Assembly (NCBI GenBank): GCA_011800805.1
Contig: MPNW01000558.1
Coordinates: 53,174-117,173, forward strand
Source of the DNA: Hirudo medicinalis
Lineage: Eukaryota; Annelida; Clitellata; Hirudinida; Hirudinidae
Reading direction: 5' to 3'
DNA length: 64,000 nt
The stretch's first letter is position 1. Each line of letters opens with the position of its first letter. The notes beneath the pieces were generated by a model. It was not told where the DNA came from. It ran no database searches and worked only from the letters and a program-made list of their open reading frames with translations. Of the stretch, positions 22,380 to 33,229 are shown one piece after another. A program made the position numbers and the translations under genes.

Positions 22380-22919
22380 CTGATAAATTGCTTGGATACT
22401 GTGAATCTCTTTATGTTCCTCTCAATATGTTTGCGTGAAGGTTCGATTTAAGTCCCAAATCGGGTTTTGAGGATGTAGAGAAAATGGGGTAAAAACTGAG
22501 TGCCTGGGTAAAATGGGAAATCGCTAAAAAAAACACTCAGATCATCAAATCATCCCAGAAGTGATTGGCTTTGTTATATCATGTGAAAAGATCTTATTTT
22601 TGATTGTAAGGTATTTAGGATAATGCCCTAAGAATAAGTGTTACAATATTAGAATAATATTTAGAGTGCGTTTAAAATTAATTTTAAATATTTAGGCTAC
22701 AAATAGCCGAAATGACATAGAAATCGATTAAAATTCACCAGGTAAAGATTTAGGAATGCAAATTACGTCAAAAATCGCCATTTAATTACGGAATGTAAAA
22801 CATTAGCTCATCATTAAATCATAAAAACCAAACTTTAGACGAGCGAGACAGGTATATGCAAAGATTATGTATTTGAACTCTTCAGAAAATTTTAGAATAT
22901 ATATTAATTATAGTCTAAA

Positions 22920-23440
22920 TCCAATTAAACGCGCCGAAATTTAATTTTGCATATTTAAATACAAAAAAAATTAAAGACTCCCAAACATTTTCTATAGGAT
23001 TTAAGTTCAGAGAACACGCTGGCCATTCCATGACACTCACATTTGTTTGCAGGAAGAATGCCATCGTCTCCCTTGCATTGTATTCGGTGCAAAAGATGGA
23101 GTACGTTATTAAGGTAATCGCTTGTGGATATATCGAACAGTTTTATGTAGTTTGATATGTAAGATCTTATAATGGCTTTCCTACGTTCACCTCGCCCACT
23201 CCACCCAAAATTTTGAGGACCCCAGGACCATAGGTGGTGTTAATCCAAATGTGACGGCCTCATCGCATTGATTTGTGATATATTTCGTTCCCTTGACTTC
23301 CTTGCAAATGTGACATGAAGCTCAAACCACGGACCGACAAGGAATCATCAGGAGTGCTCTCCTCACCGAAACTTTGCCTCCAAATTCCTTAAGTTCTCAG
23401 GGGGTATCCGCACCAGTTGGTTAGGCGGATGTCCCTTTTG
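22920..23440 (-). mobile_element. Tc1/mariner transposase remnant
   Basis: Read on the minus strand, the segment contains DEAVTFGLTPPMVLG, then NARETMAFFLQTN and VMEWPACSLNLNPIENVWES. The last is the WPAxSPDLNPIENxW box that carries the second catalytic Asp of Tc1/mariner DDE transposases (here SPD has become SLN, so the catalytic Asp is lost). Internal stops and shifts confirm it is dead. Confidence 0.75.
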
Positions 23441-24073
23441 GCTAAATCCCTATTCTAAAGAACCTTACTTCCATCATTATATGGCTCATCGATTAAAGAC
23501 TCGAGGCTTTGTACCCCCTGTCCACAAGCATCCGCTTTGGATGGCCCCTAATGCAAATTGAGCATTACATTTTTTGTAGCGACACATTAAACTTATTAAA
23601 TTATGCTCATCGGTCGCGAACGTAAATCGCATTAAATCTGTAAAGTGAAGAAGTGACGTCACTGTTGATAATAAACTTAATAAACGGCCCAATCAATTAC
23701 AATTGTGGGTTGGCGTAACTGAAGCTTTCTATTTTCTTCGACTTACAAATTGTAAATTTAACTAATTTTAGGAGACAAGTGTTTATTAAAGATTTTGTTA
23801 AACAAGTCAATTGTAAACCATAAATCTTTGTTTGGCTCGACTCCGCGACCCAGCCATATCGCGAGTTTGTAGAAGACAAGAAAATAAGAATTTTCAAATT
23901 CAAATTTTGTGTGTAGTTTCTGTGCGCGCCAATAGAGATGTGCAGTCACTACATAACTATGCATAATCGTTTTCATTAAACACTGGTTGGATTATCTCTA
24001 CTTGATTACTATGCTTGATTTTTAAACATAAATTCTGGATACATACTCCAAAGTTAATGCATATGGAACCAGG

Positions 24074-24244
24074 ACGAAGACGCCAGTGATGCTTTAATAA
24101 CCGATCGCAGGCTTATACAATCACTCCGCAGAGCTGGAGTCCGCGAGGATTTTCGCTTTCATCACCATCGTGGTAGATCTGACAGTCGTCATCCTCGGCG
24201 CGCCGCTTCTTCTCATTCCTCTGGTCGCCATCTCACGAAATATT
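24074..24244 (+). CDS. Possible arginine/histidine-rich terminal exon
   Basis: Following GGAACCAG, an open frame reads DEDASDALITDRRLIQSLRR, then a basic His/Arg/Ser-rich tail ending GRHLTKY and TAG. GC content is higher than in the surroundings. The polypyrimidine tract is weak and no upstream exon is identified. An RS/RG-like disordered tail is the only description that can be given. Confidence 0.22.
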
Positions 24245-24296
24245 AGTGGTCTTGAAGTTCTGTTTGAATACACGCCACTCTAATCATACTCTGAAT

Positions 24297-24350
24297 CGTT
24301 ATCGTTATCGTTAACGTTATCGTCATCGTTATCGTCATCGTTAACCTCCC
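24297..24350. repeat. (CGTTAT/CGTCAT)n microsatellite
   Basis: About nine six-base units of ATCGTT/ATCGTC with two AACGTT variants. Confidence 0.8.
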
Positions 24351-25885
24351 GTTTATATTCTCGGGGTCATTCAAAAAACCGAAACGTTGCTCGGGACATC
24401 ATAAATTAACAAAAAGTTACAATTATAAAATAACTGAACTTAATTATATTTGTTTTTTAAATAAATTTGTTTAATTAGTTCAGTTTATCAATTTTTAAAC
24501 AGTTTTTGTTAACTTTGAGATCATCCCTATATCCGAAAAAACATCAATATACCAACAACCGGCTATATCTGATTATTTAAATTTTATTACCCGGCTGCTT
24601 ATACATTTATGAATAAAATGTTGGATTGCAACTAACTAATGAAATAATCATAAAATATAATATTATATTATGGTTTTTGTGTTGCCAACATAATTTTCGA
24701 TCTTGTGTATCACCGTCACTAATTCACGAAGGTCCAGTCAAATTACGCAAAGCGAAATGTTAATTCAAAAATCCACGCTATACAGCATAATATAGAATAA
24801 TGTGAGAATAGAATGAGCCTAAATTGGTTTAATTCTGAAAAGGTTTGATGTGAAATCAAGAACCGGCAGCTAGGCTTTTTATCATTGGATTTTCTTAACC
24901 GGCTAGCCTTAACCAAATCCAGTACTTCCAATTTTGAGGCTTTTCAAGTTGTTGATAAGGTTGAAACCTGTTTATGTTTACCATTAAAAAAAGTATTTTT
25001 CTTAAATTTTACAAAGTCAAATTTTCATAAAATTCATCAACTTTTTGTTGTTTTGTCTTGAAGTCATATTGAGATATTTTCGATGAAGAGCATATAAGCC
25101 ACTAGTATCAAGCATCATTACCAATTACGATTCATTATCATTACGATGAATCTAATCAAAAGCTTTTTCGAAATCTCTGTTTCAACGTTTTCACTAAATA
25201 TTTTTTCTGTATCATATCGAAATATTCAGCTCCTTTATCGTTCTTGTGCAAATCAAACAATTAACAATTTCCAAAGTAAAAAGAAAGATTATATTCTTTG
25301 TTTAGTTTACGAAACTGTAAAATGTCCACCAAGTGATAAAATAAAATATTTAAATTTTAATTTATTCCGATTTAACAGCTGACACTGAATCCGCACAGGA
25401 GTCCAACGGCAAGTCCTGAAATAATATCTAACCGGGATATTATTTTTTACATTATTCTCGAGTCTTAATTCCACGTGATATTTTTTTCTGAAAATATTCG
25501 TTTTAAAAACTTTTGTCCTTCAAATAGGACTGTATTTCATTTATTATTTTAATGACATTCTTGACTTTTTACATTGAGTGCTTTCGATCAACCAGTGCAC
25601 GATTAACAATGTTGTTAATCACTCTCAGGATTATAATAGTTTCAAACTTCGTCGCAGTAAATTTTCAACACTGTCGACTTCTTTGTGCAATAGTATTGTC
25701 GAGCATAGCCACGGTGGGGGCAATTGCCTGCCAGTTTGTCCCTCGATATTTTTCTAAATCCGTATAATTCTTAAATAATTTAATGATCATAATACAACTC
25801 CGGTAAATTAGGAAAGCTTTCGACATCAATATTTATTACATATTATAAGTTTCAATAACTAAATGACAGGCGTAATTACATTTCT
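24351..25885. other. Non-coding AT-rich stretch
   Basis: No gene is supported. A 71-codon hydrophobic frame at 25552-25767 has no recognisable features beyond likely membrane segments. Confidence 0.4.
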
Positions 25886-25887
25886 TA

Positions 25888-25940
25888 GATCGGAACAGGC
25901 AGCCCATCAGCGGGAGCATATTCCTTCGGGCTGCCCTTTT
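25888..25940. repeat. GC-rich hairpin followed by T run
   Basis: GGCAGCCC and GGGCTGCC form a perfect 8-bp stem around a 20-odd base loop, followed at once by CTTTTTTTTT. It resembles a bacterial intrinsic terminator in shape. In this setting it is more likely the end of a LINE or SINE family. Confidence 0.6.
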
Positions 25941-26145
25941 TTTTACAACATATGTGATTTTTTTTCGTAAAAAAAAGTCTCTGCTTTCCACAAAAGTCTT
26001 AACTCATCAAACGTCTCCCGCTCTAATGCAATCAGACGTGACTTTGACTTCAGCTGTACTTCGAATTACATATAATCCACAAATTACCATTGCAATCTGT
26101 GCAGGCCAATGCTTTATTTATTTTTTTTTGTGAAATGCGTTCAAA

Positions 26146-27350
26146 TTGTGTCAGTGGTCCAACGAGCCCTTGAGTTTATGGGTTAAAGAAATAAATGAAA
26201 TAATTGATATCCACTCACGATCAGCTAAAAGTTTTGTGGATATTGACGATGGCTCAAATTGTACCATGCCTCCTCGCACCAGCAACAAACTCGAAAAAAT
26301 CATTTTCACTCCTGATCGCATTTATCAGACATTTCGAAATCTCAAACCCTTTCTCTCATCTGGACCTGATGGTGTTACAAATAGTAGCCTTAAAAATTGT
26401 GCTGCTAGACTTTCCTTACCATTCTTTCAAATTTTCAATCTTTCTTTCAATATGCATGAGATATTAATTGGAGCTCAGCTTATATCACTCCTATCCACAA
26501 AAAAGGTGCCACATCTGATCCAGGAAATTACAGACCAATATCACTCACATCTTCTTGTTGTCGTGCAATGGAACAAGGAATCAATAAAGACATTCTGAAT
26601 TACCTTCAGGCAAACAACCTTATATCTCCTGATCAACATGGTTTTCTGAATATGAGGTAAACATGCACAAACCTGGTTGAGTGTACCAATGACTGGTCAA
26701 CTTCAACGCCAAAGCACTGACGTCATATACTTTGAATTCAAAAATGCCTTTGACTCAGTGTCTTACCAAAAATTACTGACGAAACTTCTGGCTTATGGCA
26801 TTTCTGACAACCTGTTTTCCTGGATAAGGGCGTTCCAGTCAAATATAACTCAAGCCTCATGGCCAATTGTCCAATTGGGCTATACTTTTCCTTACATTTA
26901 CAGACAACTCTGTCAAATATAAATTATTCGCCAGTCTGGAGCTCCCATAGAAAGCAGCTCATTAAGAAGATTGAACGTGTCCAAAAATTTTTCACAAAAA
27001 CCATTCCAGGATTGCGAACACTACCTTACAAGAGCAGACTTCAGAAACTCGGACTCAAGACCCTCGAACATCGACGCCTCATCCACGATTTATGCCTCTG
27101 CTACAAAATAGTGCACAGCTTCACTCACTGCATCATTCCGGAATTCCCCGTTTTCATATCATCTCGCATATGTAGTCATACGCCAAGAAAAATGCTCCAC
27201 TATTCACAGCCTCCATATCTTCGTCAATCGAATCGTAAAACCCTGGAACTCTCTGCCCCAGATATCATCAGCTCTTCAACCCATACTATATTCCAGGCTT
27301 GCTTACTCAACCCATACTCAGACGATAAAAAGACAATATCTTAAGATAAA
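26146..27350 (+). mobile_element. Decayed LINE reverse transcriptase
   Basis: RT order is preserved across frames: PFLSSGPDGVTNSSLKN (motif 0/1), TPIHKKGATSDPGNYRPISL (motif 2 region), DVIYFEFKNAFDSVSYQKLL (motif A, with F.NAFDSV), then after a gap RVQKFFTKTIPGLRTLPYKS and LGLKTLEHRRLIHDLCLCYK, the C-terminal tail seen in CR1/Jockey-like elements. The segment that should hold the catalytic YADD box between about 26880 and 26930 is missing. A stop at 26658 lies in one frame. Confidence 0.75.
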
Positions 27351-28152
27351 ATTCTTCACAAATTGTAATAATATTGCAATCGACAAAAATATTCCACGAT
27401 TTAATTTGTTTACTCCCTTCTGAAATATTTGTTTCTTCCACAAAAACAAAGAATGGTGATGTTTAGTGAAGAGATATCGTCATAATCACGAATTGTCACG
27501 GAGTTGTCCACGATACACAACGAATTATCAGCTTCATCGCTCTGAATGGGAAAAACGCGGCTTAATTTCAAATGAATACTAACGACGTTTTCACGAAAAA
27601 CTTCACTTAATTAGCATAAGCAGACACGGGTTGAGACAAAGTAAATAGACATTTAAGCCGAACTCTGAATTCTTAGAAAAATCTATGTTTACTTTGTTGA
27701 ATCATTGCTATTCTAATTAAATCAGAACTTATTTATAAAAGCGAGCTGATTCAATCTTTGAGATATCTTTGGTCATTCAAGTAGCTTTGGACAAGTGGTG
27801 AATATATTTTAATTTGTTCATTTCAATTTCTAGTTTTGCAAACATGCTTCGTATTTACGTACCTTATGACTTCGTGACGTCACTCGTTGATGGTCGTTAG
27901 TGGATGTTACATATTTTTTAATAACTCGGTTTTAGATTGCACGGAAGCAGTTTTATTTCTGATCGCCTCATTATAATAATAATTTAACAGTAATAAATAC
28001 ATTAATTATTTAATTTTAATTATTTATTGCGATATTGCTTCGGCTTGAAATCGTTCTGCAACCAATCCTAACCAACACATTTTAATTTCATTATTTATTT
28101 TTATTAAGAAAATTAATTTTCTAAACAGCAAATAAATATGGCCAATTATTCA
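27351..28152. promoter_or_regulatory. Region upstream of the first cationic peptide gene
   Basis: AT-rich with no ORF. It should hold the promoter and probable untranslated first exon of the peptide gene at 28170. No specific control element is recognised. Confidence 0.3.
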
Positions 28153-28169
28153 GGTGATAGGCTTAGAAA

Positions 28170-28358
28170 ATGAGGCTGATTGTGCTGATCGCTGTCATGG
28201 TTTCTCTCATGCTCATCATCGAGGGACCAACTGAAGTTGATGGCTTCAAAAAAATTGGAAGAAAAATCAAGAAAGGTTTAAAAAAAGTAGGGAAAGTTAT
28301 TGAGAAAGGTGCAAAGAAGTTGTTGGAGAATGGCATAACATACAGAAAATCGTTTTGA
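28170..28358 (+). CDS. Secreted cationic amphipathic peptide (antimicrobial-like), copy 1
   Basis: The 62-residue precursor has a hydrophobic signal region (MRLIVLIAVMVSLMLI), a short acidic linker (EGPTEVDG) and a basic C-terminal peptide of about 37 residues beginning FKKIGRKIKKGLKKVG and ending GITYRKSF. That peptide has 14 Lys/Arg and 2 Glu, no cysteine, and Lys pairs spaced every three to four residues with Ile/Val/Leu between them, as expected of an amphipathic helix. By design it resembles linear helical antimicrobial peptides (cecropin-like); I know no named family that matches. The coding part is one exon. A splice acceptor (AATTATTCAG) ends 16 bases before the ATG, so an untranslated first exon is likely. 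A polyadenylation signal-like AATAAAATAAA lies at about 28545. Its paralogue is 1.85 kb downstream. The cleavage site is inferred. Confidence 0.72.
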   Translation: MRLIVLIAVMVSLMLIIEGPTEVDGFKKIGRKIKKGLKKVGKVIEKGAKKLLENGITYRKSF

Positions 28359-30188
28359 AAAAGTGGACATCGTTATGCTTTCGACTTTTTGTCTTTTGAA
28401 TGAACATTTAATTGCTACTTAAAAATAATTTCATTAAAAACCATCAATTTTACAAATTGTCTCTAAATTGTGATTTTTGGTTTGGTCTTATTAAAATGTC
28501 AATGTCAACTTATTTGCGCAATTTAATTTTGTACGATCTGTTTAAATAAAATAAAAAAAACGTGGGAAACAAGTGTGATTTGTCAAACAATTTGCAAGAA
28601 TAGAAACGAAATGAGGTCAATAGAAAATGAAATCATGTCACTTCGCATTTAGCCTTATTTCGTTAGAGAGCTTGTGTAACAAATCAGCAATTATTAGATT
28701 CAGTTTTTGAGAAGTGATATAATGTAATGTTTTCAATCATTCAGGAATCAAACTTATGATGAAAATTTATATTTTCGAGTTTGAAAATAATCGCACACTT
28801 TTAAGCAGGATGTTGGCTAAGCTTAAAACGTTACTCAGCTAATTGTGGAAAAATTTCTTCTTTTTAAAGTGAAGAGGCATAAATTGATTCACTTTTTATA
28901 TTTTCATCCATAATTTCACTTTATGAGTTCCATCGTTGACATAAATTAGATCTGAATGTCTACTTTTATGAGTCTTCCTCGTTCATTTTCGAAAAGAATT
29001 ATTATAAAAGTTTTCATTAAGCCTAAAGTTTCAGGGTAATTTCTCCTTTGGGAGAATATAATTTAGGTCATTATTAAATATGGGATACTGACGTGTTGTC
29101 GACTACATTTTAGTCTCAGGTTATTATTTATCAATACACGCTGAGAGAATAACCATATCAGTGCCATTACAACCGATTGTTCGGAGATTTATTCAGTAAT
29201 TATTCGGTTTCCAAGGAGGTTTCATTATCTGGTGATGCCACTGATTCCCTTGAAATCTCGAAGACTTGTTATTAAGCATTGTTAATAGCTTGTTATTCAA
29301 AGGCTTCACTGGTGGTTAGTCAGCTATTCATCTTTATTTCTTGGCCAGTGTGTTTGAAGTCGTCATCCACTCAGATGAGTGAGAGTTTGATCTTTACACC
29401 GCTATACCGGAAATATTTTCTTAATTAGGCTACTCAATAAATATGCGAATAATTTTACACAATGAAAAACTTCAAGCAGTTCCTAAAGTTTGGCCACTCC
29501 ACGTATGATATTAATATTACTAATTATTTGTGAGGCCTCGAACAAACAGAATTTATCGCTCGACAACAAAACTAGTCATGTGTTAAAATAAATAAATAAA
29601 ACGTGAATAATGAATTAATATTTATCTACGGGGTTTAAGATTAAGCTGAACTTATTTTCTTGGCATTTATCGTGGTTATGTAGTGGTTCACTGATGGTCT
29701 TCGAAGAGGAATCATCACAAGTGGAGAAGGTTTTGATTGAATTAAATTTATTTTAAATTCCCATAAATATTCTTCCAATGAAACACAATTAATTGCAGCA
29801 TCCTCGTATTAATAACTGGTGAACGACGCAAGATAATCTGATTAGTGAAGGCTCAAAACTCATTTGGCAGAAGGATGTTGCAAAATATCTCTTGCATCGT
29901 TTATAATGATCTTTCTGTTTCGAGAAATGGCTTTCTGCTCGAAAAGGGTTCCAGCACGAATTACAGTGTTCAGTGGTAAGCAGTTTTGATTTTCTCGAAG
30001 CTAATGAAAATAATGCAGAGAAATATCAAGGAAATCAATATATTCTGCTACCAATAATAATGAGTGCATGAGTGTATATACATATTTAGAATAAGAGATA
30101 TGAAGTTGTGATAATTTATTTACAAATTTCTGATTAATACTTAATTAAACTGATTAAAACTCATTTTCATGTCTAATGTTTCCCGTAG
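28359..30188. other. Spacer between the two peptide genes
   Basis: No further copy or other gene was seen in 1.8 kb. It must hold the 3-prime untranslated region of copy 1 and the promoter and possible untranslated exon of copy 2. Confidence 0.4.
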
Positions 30189-30209
30189 CCGCTTATAACA
30201 ACATAGAAG

Positions 30210-30416
30210 ATGAAGTTGATTGTGCTGCTTGCAGTCGTAGTTACTCTCATGCTCATCTTTGGGAGACCAAATGAAGTTGATTCTTTCAGCCTCAGAAAAA
30301 CATTAAAGAAAGCTGGACGGAAAATTGAAAAGGGCGCCAAAAAAGTCGGAAAACTCGCAGAAAAAGGTGTTAAGTTGGCGTTGGAGAAAGGAGTCACTTA
30401 CAAGTGGAACTTCTAA
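30210..30416 (+). CDS. Secreted cationic amphipathic peptide (antimicrobial-like), copy 2
   Basis: A 68-residue precursor paralogous to the gene at 28170. The leader is nearly the same (MKLIVLLAVVVTLMLI), followed by GRPNEVDS, then a basic peptide of about 43 residues starting FSLRKTLKKAGRKIEKGAKK and ending GVTYKWNF. It has 14 Lys/Arg and 3 Glu, no Cys. Relative to copy 1 it has a longer first helix part and keeps the IEKGAKK block and the G-[IV]-T-Y-x-x-x-F tail, so both ends of the peptide appear constrained. The start codon lies 21 bases after a TTTCCCGTAG acceptor, the same layout as copy 1. Same strand and tandem spacing point to local duplication. Role inferred as innate defence; a venom-like or signalling role is not excluded. 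Confidence 0.72.
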   Translation: MKLIVLLAVVVTLMLIFGRPNEVDSFSLRKTLKKAGRKIEKGAKKVGKLAEKGVKLALEKGVTYKWNF

Positions 30417-30614
30417 TAATAACTCCTTACTCGTGCATAATTTGGAAAAACTAAATTAGAGATAGGGGAGTTGTAGAACCTGACATCCATCTTCGTTATC
30501 TTCATAGCAATTATTTTTTTAGCTTAGTATTATTTGTCGGATTATTCAAAAATATTTTTTGGAATTGAAATTATAATTTGGAATCTTGAAATCTATCTGG
30601 TTGTGATTGGAAAT

Positions 30615-30690
30615 AATAATTTACACGATGTGATCAATAATTTACATAATATGATTAATGATTTACATAATATGAATAATGATTTACATA
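30615..30690. repeat. Short tandem repeat, about 21 bp
   Basis: Three to four units of AATGATTTACATAATATGA with variants. Confidence 0.6.
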
Positions 30691-30946
30691 ATAAGACAGT
30701 AAGAATCAAACCCTCTCCATACAACAAAGGAAATCAAATATTCGTGAGAAACTGACTTCGAAGAACAATTAAAAAATTAAATAAAGATTGGTAAAGGTAC
30801 ATCAGCACTTAATTTTATTAAGTTTGTTATATTAGATGAAGACAATAGGCGTTAATAACTTCTTGTCGTAATAGATACGGGTTGTATTTTAACAGCCATA
30901 AACCAAACGTGTTTATTTAACGTTTCAAATGTTAATCAACCTCTTC

Positions 30947-32209
30947 TTAACAACCCTCCTTCTCTTCTTCGTAACAACCCCTAAAATTAAAGTAATGCTT
31001 ATATCTCTGTGATGACGTTTTTGAAATTGGATACATAGTTTCATCGGCTTTCTCCCAATTTTCTATGCTTTCAATGAGCCAATCAATGTTTACAAAAGCA
31101 AGGCTGGTGTCTTCAATAATGTTCTCATATTCCCTGAATTGTTCTATTAAAACGATATGAGTGGTTTTATCTGGACCTCCATCTACCCTGCTTGTCTGAA
31201 CTGTGGCCCCATAACTCACTGCCAATCTATATAACCAACTGTCTTTCATGTTTTTAAACATTACATCTTTAAATAAAATTTTGCACCCATTAAGAACTCT
31301 TCTCTTTCTCTGGGAAATAATAGTCTTGAGATGTAAGTGGCCACTGCGGAAAAGTTCCGGATTTGTTTCATATTGTTTGTAAAATGAATCATGCATTTCC
31401 ATAAGAACATTTTCCAAACGAGGGAGGTAGTCATCAGTCTCCTCCTGAATAATATCAGTTGGCTCTTCTTTCTTGCCTTCTGTCTTTAATGAGGCAAGTT
31501 CATAAAAGTAACGTTTGACGCGAATCAAGTTTGGTGATGATTGCCACACATTTTCATTGTCATCGATGATGCAAACCATATTGTCACCAGCTGGAAACAT
31601 ATGCTTAAGATTGCAAAATTTGTGCTTTTTGCAAATACTATCTTCTATCGACTGTATTCTGTTCTGAAAATAAGTTTTTACAGGATCCAAATGTTTCGTA
31701 ATGTTATTTGCATAAATTCTGTTTCCAAAAGTAAAGATATGGAGTTCGTAAAACTTTGAAATGTTATTTAAAAATTGGGAAAGGTAAGGACGAGATTTTA
31801 CATAAAAATATTTTGTAAAACCTTTGAAGTGAAATGAACTTTTCAAGGTTTTCGGTTCGTCGTGATTTATGCTATGGATTATAGTTTCATCAAGATCAAC
31901 AATTAAGACCAGTTTGTGGCTCAATAAAAGATTGTCCATGTGCAATTTTCCAAGATAATCCGGAGTAGAAGAAGACACTAAAGAAGGTTGAAAGCCGAGC
32001 GTCTTCTCAAAAAAATTATTGTAAATTCGTTTGTCATCAGGCACCAAGCATCCATCGGTTGTATTTAGATTATCGTTCACAGGATTTGAATTTGAAGTGG
32101 TGGTAGTGGTTATGCAACCATAGCGAAGTTCCCCGTTCAATTCACTGGTAACTCCAGGAGTGGAGTCGATGAAAACTGCCTCAAGCATGTTGTTGGACTC
32201 CATTCTCAT
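30947..32209 (-). CDS. FCP1-like RNA polymerase II CTD phosphatase, compact
   Basis: A 420-codon intact frame with no introns. Residues about 100-230 form an FCP1/SCP HAD phosphatase domain: VLIVDLDETIIHS carries the DxDx[TV] nucleophile pair, HIFTFGNRIYANNI matches the FCP1 middle motif, and GDNMVCIIDDNENVW holds the DD metal-binding pair. Residues about 300-400 form a BRCT domain (RRVLNGCKILFKDVMF, SYGATVQTS, KTTHIVLI, NIDWLIESIENW). The order matches FCP1 (CTDP1), which removes Ser phosphates from the polymerase II tail. CTDP1 is about twice as long. This protein lacks the N-terminal biotinyl-like domain and the long C-terminus, having instead a Thr/Asn-rich N-terminus. The intronless frame suggests a retrocopy that stayed intact. 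It could be the only FCP1 or, more likely, a paralogue. A broken copy of the same type lies at 33.8-34.4 kb. Confidence 0.82.
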   Translation of the reverse strand: MRMESNNMLEAVFIDSTPGVTSELNGELRYGCITTTTTSNSNPVNDNLNTTDGCLVPDDKRIYNNFFEKTLGFQPSLVSSSTPDYLGKLHMDNLLLSHKLVLIVDLDETIIHSINHDEPKTLKSSFHFKGFTKYFYVKSRPYLSQFLNNISKFYELHIFTFGNRIYANNITKHLDPVKTYFQNRIQSIEDSICKKHKFCNLKHMFPAGDNMVCIIDDNENVWQSSPNLIRVKRYFYELASLKTEGKKEEPTDIIQEETDDYLPRLENVLMEMHDSFYKQYETNPELFRSGHLHLKTIISQRKRRVLNGCKILFKDVMFKNMKDSWLYRLAVSYGATVQTSRVDGGPDKTTHIVLIEQFREYENIIEDTSLAFVNIDWLIESIENWEKADETMYPISKTSSQRYKHYFNFRGCYEEEKEGC

Positions 32210-32609
32210 CAGTTCTTACGCAAGCAGATCAGAAAACAGTTAATTTGGAGTTTAAAAAATAGCCACGGCAATTAGGTTGTTATCGTTGTAATATTTAATG
32301 TAAGAGTAATATTTGATTGTTATTAATGATATTAATTAATTTGATTATTTAACGAGCCAATGGCGTCTTCTAGGTGCTTCAAAGAAGACTATGAAAATAA
32401 TAATAAACAGGTTCAATTAAATTTTAAATTCATTTGATCTTTATTTAAAATGTAGTTAATAATAATAATAACTTTTCAATAAAATTTAGTGAGTAACCCG
32501 AAATAGTCCAAAATGATATAAACAACAACAATAATAATAATTCTTTAATTAAACATTATCGTTTAATCACTGAATTCTTCAAACCGAGTCAAAATCTCAA
32601 AAATGGCCG

Positions 32610-32920
32610 ATGGCAAGAAAAGCCAAAATTACTGATTTAGTGCAATTTACTGCCGTAGCTGAATTTATGTGCGACGTCGAAGTCTCCTGGTCGATGGTTC
32701 CCTCAGACATTTATTTGTGTGCTATTTTTGTGCCATATTTATTTGCCAATGTAACTATCAAACTAATTCAGACAAAATGTGTTACAAAAAGGTAACAATT
32801 TAAACCGTACAACCTCAAATATCCTTGAACTTGATAGCTCATGAATAATTTTACAGGTTTATGAAAGGTATGATTTATCTGTTTATGAGCGGCTTTATCC
32901 TTTATTCTTGGGCTACTTAA
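32610..32920 (+). CDS. Predicted small two-TM protein (81 aa, two exons)
   Basis: Exon 32610-32791 ends AAAAAG|GTAACA and exon 32857-32920 follows ATTTTACAG. The join restores an Arg codon in phase and gives 81 residues. The first exon begins MARKAKITDLVQF and contains a hydrophobic segment (IYLCAIFVPYLFANVTI). The second supplies another (GMIYLFMSGFILYSWAT) ending at the stop. Two membrane passes with a basic loop (KCVTKRFMK) are predicted. The intron is 65 bp, in line with other small introns here. An upstream ATG (AAAATGGCC, 32602) opens a different frame that closes after ten codons. No family recognised. Confidence 0.4.
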
Positions 32921-33229
32921 ATCGCAAGTGATGGAAGAAAATCCATCCCAGTTTTATAAGTTGCCTTCAGCAAATCGAAAAGTAAGAAATGTGAGGTTGT
33001 CCATGAAAATTGTAAAATTGAGAGGTCGGACCTAAATTTTGCAGCAACTGAGTTGAAACAAGAAGGACTTTATTTGAAGATGGTGGTTTATTAATTGGCA
33101 TGAAATAATCCTTTAATTCCTTAGTTGTCACTCTCGTTAGATGAGGTCTAACAAGCAATAATAATTATGAATATAATTTTATAATATTGTAATCATAAAT
33201 ATAAATTTAATTGTATTCGCACACCAGCT

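Noticed and set aside
25888..25940. Bacterial intrinsic terminator
   Set aside because: Everything around it is eukaryotic, with spliced genes and LINEs, so bacterial origin or contamination is not supported.
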